A stretch of 64,000 nt of DNA, taken from contig JARLGM010000002.1 of the NCBI GenBank assembly GCA_031292755.1, forward strand, positions 1 to 64,000, in the 5' to 3' direction. A program made the position numbers and the translations under genes. Below are positions 60,464 to 64,000 of the stretch, in pieces. The stretch is from Candidatus Sulfopaludibacter sp. Lineage in GTDB: Bacteria; Acidobacteriota; Terriglobia; Bryobacterales; Bryobacteraceae. The notes below the pieces were generated by a model. That model ran no database searches and was not told where the DNA came from. It saw nothing but the letters and a program-made list of their open reading frames with translations. How positions within the stretch are numbered: position 1 is the first letter of the stretch; each line of letters begins with the position of its first letter.

Positions 60464-63232
60464 GTGAACTTCAGGTTCGGGATCTCAGTCTCAAAAGTCG
60501 AGCGCGTTTGCGCAGGCCGGGTCTTTTCTGCCGTGGCCGGGATCGCCAGACCTCATGATCCCACTGGAAGTCGGGCTGGGGCGCGTTCCGCACAGGCCCT
60601 CCTGACGCTGGCGCTGTTCACGGCGGTGTCCCTACTGCTCTCTTCGACAGCGCCGGTCCGAGCCTGGGAATCGCCGCAGACATTCGACAACATCGCGAGC
60701 ACGCGGGCCTGGCAAGCACATCGGCAACTCCTGGAGCGTTCGCCATTCCGAAATCTGCACTGGGAAGTTTTGGGCCCCTCTTTGCAAGGCGGGCGGATTG
60801 GTGCCATCGCGGTACCGGCGCCGGGCTCCAGCACGATTTACGCCGGGCCAGGCGCCGGCAACGTCTGGAAGAGTCCGGACAACGGCTTGACCTGGACGCC
60901 GATTTTCGAGCATGAGTCTGCGTTCGCCATCGGAGACATCGCGGTTGCGCCCTCCGATCCGAACATCGTTTGGGTGGGAACGGGAGAAGTTCAGCCTCGC
61001 TTCGACGGACCCTCATTCCCCGGTACGGGAGTATTCAAATCCGTGAATGGCGGGCAAAGCTGGCAGGCGATGGGCCTGAGCGACACACAGCATATCGGCA
61101 GGGTTGCGATCCACCCGCGAAATCCCAATCTGGTGTACGTGGCCGCGATGGGGCACTTCTGGTCGCGCAATGCCGAGCGCGGCGTGTTCCGCAGCCGCGA
61201 TGGCGGAAAAACCTGGCAGAAGGTGCTCTACATCAGCGACCAGACCGGCGCCATCGACGTGGAGATGGACCCCGCCAATCCCGAGGCGCTCTACGCGTCG
61301 GCGTGGCAAATGCCTGGGGGACCGGAGAGCGGCATCTATCGCAGCACCGACGGCGGCGCCGCGTGGAAGAAACTGACGCAAGGGTTGCCCGCCGGACCGC
61401 TGGGACGCAGTCACATCGCCATCGCGCCTACCAATCCGCGGATCGTGTACACGTTTCTCGATAACGCCGCGCCGATGCAGGGCGAGGGTGGTCGGCAAAC
61501 CGTGGGCGGTGAAGTCTACCGCTCCGACGATCGCGGCGACACCTGGCGCAAGGCCAACACCGACGATCTCTACCCGGTGTTCACCACCTTCGGCTGGAAG
61601 TTCTGCGATATCCAGGTATCGCCCGATAACGAGAACGAGGTCTACATCCTGGGCAACCGCGCGTATCGCTCCGCCGACGGCGGCAAGACGTACCAGCGCG
61701 TGGGCGAGGTCATCCGGCGGGTTCACGACACGGAAGGGACGGCCCTGCACCTGGACCAGCACGCGCTCTGGATCGATCCGGCCAATCCCAACCGCCTGCT
61801 GCTCGGCAACGACGGCGGCATCTTCCAGTCGTGGGACCGCGGCCGCACCTGGCTGCACCTCAACAACCTGCCCATCGGCCAGTTCAGCACCGTCGCCTTC
61901 GACGGCAAGGATCCGCACACCATCTTCGCAGGCAGCCAGGACAACGGCGGCCTGTACGCTTCGTCCACCTACCGCCCAGACGACGCGCACGCAGCCAACG
62001 ACGGCTGGCGGCACCTGTGGCTCGACCAGTGGACCGGCGGCGACGCCTATACCGTGCTGCCCGACCCCGCCGATCCGCGGATGGCGTACTTCGAACAACA
62101 GAACGGCGCCATCCAGCGGATGAACCTGGCTGCGGGCAATCCTTCCGTTCCCGGGCCGGCCGTGGAACGCCTGGCGCCGCGCGCTCCCGCGGGCGAGTCC
62201 GCGTGGCGCTTCGCGTTCTACACGCCGTTCATCGTTTCTCAATTCAACCCGCGCGTGTTGTACGCGGGCGGGAGCGTCATCGTCAAGTCCAACAACCGCG
62301 GCGCCAACTGGCGCGCCATCAGCCCCGATCTCGGCGAACCCGCCGGTCGCGAGCGCGACCTGGTGCATTACGGCGCGGTCACCACGCTCTCGGAATCGCC
62401 GCTGATGCAGGGGCTGCTCTATGCCGGCATGGAAGGCGGCGACATCTTCGTCACGCGCGACGACGGCAAGGCGTGGAAGAACGTCAGCGGAGGACTGCCG
62501 CGCAAGTGGGTGAGCCGCGTCATCGCCTCGCAGTACGATCTGGGCACCGTGTATGCCTCGCTGACCGGATTCCGCTCCGACGACACCACCGCCTACCTGT
62601 ACCGCTCCACCGATTTCGGAGCGACCTGGACGCCGATCGCGCACAATCTTCCGGCCGAGGCCATCAACGTCATCCGCGAAGATCCGCATCGCGCCCTGGT
62701 GCTGTATGTTGGCACCGACGCGGGCGTGTACGTGTCGCACGATCAAGGGACGACATGGCAATCGCTGTGCGCAGACCTGCCGACCACTCCCGTGGAAGAC
62801 CTGGCGATTCACCCGCGCGCCGATCAGATCGTGATGGCCACACATGGGCGGAGCCTGTTTCTGCTGGACGCGCGTCCGGTGCAGGCGCTGACGCCAGAGA
62901 TCGCCGCCAAGTCCCTGCACCTGTTCGAGCCCCGGACGGTAGCGCTGCAATTCGAAGTTCCGCTGGAGGTGAATCCGAAGCCGCCGGGTCGCGCGGACAT
63001 CTTTTTCCGGCTGGCCAACGCCCAGCCCGTCCGGATCACGATCGCGGATGCCGCCGGAAACACGGTGCGCACGCTGAAGGTGGATGGCAGCGCGGGAGTC
63101 AATCAGGCAACGTGGAATCTTCGCGCGGAATCGGGCCCTCCAGTGTCAGCCGGCACTTACCGTATCGAGATTGCGGCGGGAACGATGCAGGAGTCGACGA
63201 CCCTGGTGGTCAAGCCGGCGGGCTTGAACTGA
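60464..63232 (+). CDS. VPS10/sortilin-like Asp-box propeller protein, exported
   Basis: A ~922-residue extracellular protein with a ten-bladed-type VPS10/sortilin propeller. Asp-boxes repeat: SPDNGLTW, SVNGGQSW, SRDGGKTW, STDGGAAW, SDDRGDTW, SADGGKTY, SWDRGRTW, SNNRGANW, TRDDGKAW, STDFGATW, SHDQGTTW. A C-terminal beta domain (PVRITIADAAGNTVRTL) resembles FlgD-like Ig folds. Bacterial relatives are called glycosyl hydrolases (BNR type) without proven activity. GTG at 60464 is used because GGAGG lies five bases upstream; the reading may be extended to a GTG at 60446. The hydrophobic export segment is not at the very start (residues ~45-62 ALLTLALFTAVSLLLSS), which is unusual. Confidence 0.85.
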   Translation: MNFRFGISVSKVERVCAGRVFSAVAGIARPHDPTGSRAGARSAQALLTLALFTAVSLLLSSTAPVRAWESPQTFDNIASTRAWQAHRQLLERSPFRNLHWEVLGPSLQGGRIGAIAVPAPGSSTIYAGPGAGNVWKSPDNGLTWTPIFEHESAFAIGDIAVAPSDPNIVWVGTGEVQPRFDGPSFPGTGVFKSVNGGQSWQAMGLSDTQHIGRVAIHPRNPNLVYVAAMGHFWSRNAERGVFRSRDGGKTWQKVLYISDQTGAIDVEMDPANPEALYASAWQMPGGPESGIYRSTDGGAAWKKLTQGLPAGPLGRSHIAIAPTNPRIVYTFLDNAAPMQGEGGRQTVGGEVYRSDDRGDTWRKANTDDLYPVFTTFGWKFCDIQVSPDNENEVYILGNRAYRSADGGKTYQRVGEVIRRVHDTEGTALHLDQHALWIDPANPNRLLLGNDGGIFQSWDRGRTWLHLNNLPIGQFSTVAFDGKDPHTIFAGSQDNGGLYASSTYRPDDAHAANDGWRHLWLDQWTGGDAYTVLPDPADPRMAYFEQQNGAIQRMNLAAGNPSVPGPAVERLAPRAPAGESAWRFAFYTPFIVSQFNPRVLYAGGSVIVKSNNRGANWRAISPDLGEPAGRERDLVHYGAVTTLSESPLMQGLLYAGMEGGDIFVTRDDGKAWKNVSGGLPRKWVSRVIASQYDLGTVYASLTGFRSDDTTAYLYRSTDFGATWTPIAHNLPAEAINVIREDPHRALVLYVGTDAGVYVSHDQGTTWQSLCADLPTTPVEDLAIHPRADQIVMATHGRSLFLLDARPVQALTPEIAAKSLHLFEPRTVALQFEVPLEVNPKPPGRADIFFRLANAQPVRITIADAAGNTVRTLKVDGSAGVNQATWNLRAESGPPVSAGTYRIEIAAGTMQESTTLVVKPAGLN

Positions 63233-63272
63233 GCGTAGTCCGATACCGGCGTACAATCTCCCCTGACACTCT

Positions 63273-64000
63273 ATGAAACTTCTTACGGCGATTGCGATTC
63301 TCGGCGGGCTTGTTCCGGCGCTATCCGGCGACACCTATCCGCGGCAGACCGGGGTGGACGCGATACATTACGTGTTCCGGCTGACGCTCACCGACGACAA
63401 CGACGAGATCGCGGGCGAGGCTACCGCGGACGTGCGCTTCCTCAAAGACGGGTTGACGGAATTCCAGCTTGACCTGGCGACACCGAACGCCGGCAAGGGA
63501 ATGACGGTTTCCGGCGTCAGTTGCGGTGGGACCACGGCGCGTTACCAGCACACAGCGGACCGGCTGGCAATCACGCTGCCCGCGCCATCGAGAGCGGGCG
63601 AGCGGCGGCAGTGTACGGTGAAGTATCGCGGGACGCCCGCCGGCGGATTGTACGCATCGAAGAACAGCCACGGGGAGCGCGGCATTTTCAGCGTGAACTG
63701 GCCCAACCTGGCGCACCAGTGGCTGCCGATCATCGATCATCCGTATGACAAGGCGACCAGCGAATTTCTGGTCACCGCGCCGGCGAAGTACCAGGTTGTG
63801 GCCAACGGACTGCTCCAGGAAGTGCGCGACCTGGGTGATGGCAGGCGCCTGACGCACTGGAAACAATCGGTGCCGATTGCGTCGTGGCTGAACGCCATCG
63901 GGGTGGCGCAATTCGCGGCGCGGCATTTCGGAACAGCGGCGGGAATTCCGCTCGAAACTTGGGTTCCCTACCAGGAAAGGGATGCGGGCATCGCGACGTT
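63273..64000 (+). CDS. M1 family metallopeptidase, N-terminal part (cut by window edge)
   Basis: The first ~242 residues of an aminopeptidase N-like (M1) peptidase. Signal peptide: LLTAIAILGGLVPALSG. The mature part is the N-terminal beta-sheet domain: VDAIHYVFRLTLTDDNDEI, GIFSVNWPNLAHQWLPIIDHPYDK (the M1 substrate-gating block with HQWLP...DHP), and VANGLLQEVRDLG with the strand pairs of the family. The catalytic HExxH lies outside the window. TACAAT at 63252-63257 is a plausible -10 box 15 bases before the ATG, and no ribosome site is visible, suggesting a short leader. Confidence 0.87.
   Translation, partial: MKLLTAIAILGGLVPALSGDTYPRQTGVDAIHYVFRLTLTDDNDEIAGEATADVRFLKDGLTEFQLDLATPNAGKGMTVSGVSCGGTTARYQHTADRLAITLPAPSRAGERRQCTVKYRGTPAGGLYASKNSHGERGIFSVNWPNLAHQWLPIIDHPYDKATSEFLVTAPAKYQVVANGLLQEVRDLGDGRRLTHWKQSVPIASWLNAIGVAQFAARHFGTAAGIPLETWVPYQERDAGIAT

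Noticed and set aside
61013-62950. 645-codon open frame opposite the VPS10-like gene
   Set aside because: Composition is antisense-like and the plus-strand gene has clear Asp-boxes.

Overview
The window is high-GC DNA that looks like a Bryobacterales/Solibacter-type member of the Acidobacteriota. The evidence is a combination typical of that group: two Oar-like TonB-dependent receptors of about 1100-1200 residues with N-terminal carboxypeptidase-regulatory domains, two CRTAC1/ASPIC-UnbV propeller proteins, a TIGR03437-type beta-propeller protein, a VPS10/sortilin-like protein, many secreted glycan-active enzymes and Tat-type signals. This is inference from family content; no rRNA gene is present.

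Layout. 1-6.5 kb: end of a GH92 mannosidase, an MFS transporter, an Oar-like receptor, two small unknown proteins and a strong terminator. 6.5-12 kb: a Tat-exported GH31 glycosidase, a FmdB-type zinc ribbon, a GAF/sigma-54 activator and a TPR lipid-phase or periplasmic protein. 11.4-19.8 kb: a DUF3047 protein coupled to a secreted unknown, a CoA-disulfide-reductase/rhodanese fusion coupled to a DUF6125 protein, an MBL hydrolase, a 1-Cys peroxiredoxin, a class V aminotransferase and an M48 protease whose ribosome binding site lies in a hairpin. 19.9-24.5 kb: an UlaG-like MBL protein, citrate synthase, a RsbRD-type sensor domain protein with a hairpin leader, and a broken TIGR03437 propeller gene. 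24.6-28.2 kb: an operon of ECF sigma factor, zinc-finger anti-sigma factor with HEAT repeats, DUF4097 protein and a double-PDZ protein.

28.2-35.7 kb (minus strand): methyltransferase, QueF and a TIGR00300 LOR/SDH-domain protein form one overlapping cluster; next to it a hybrid histidine kinase, YfiR and a TonB receptor form a sensing operon. 35.8-44.2 kb: a small unknown protein, a Gfo/Idh/MocA oxidoreductase, two MacB-type permeases without an ATPase, a YheT hydrolase, a CusF-SCO1 fusion and a parvulin-propeller-ASPIC protein, with a palindromic CTCCGCG/CTCCGTG repeat family between genes. 44.3-49.3 kb: a second CRTAC1 protein, a membrane-anchored SRPBCC-like protein and a nine-heme cytochrome with two BACON domains and a 446-base structured leader.

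49.7-57.9 kb is the most interesting part. A secreted TIM-barrel-like protein (minus) and an Oar-like receptor (plus) flank a membrane-anchored one-component regulator. The two outward-facing genes carry near-identical 36-base elements, in the same orientation relative to each gene, which suggests a small carbohydrate-uptake regulon run by that regulator. A Cys-rich secreted protein and an aldose 1-epimerase follow the receptor. 58.2-59.2 kb is a degraded integration site at tRNA-Leu(UAG), with remnants of a transposase, a tyrosine recombinase and the head of a Ser/Thr kinase. The right end holds a GH33-like sialidase, a VPS10-type propeller protein and the start of an M1 peptidase.

Translational coupling by ATGA/GTGA overlaps recurs through the window and was used to fix several start codons.
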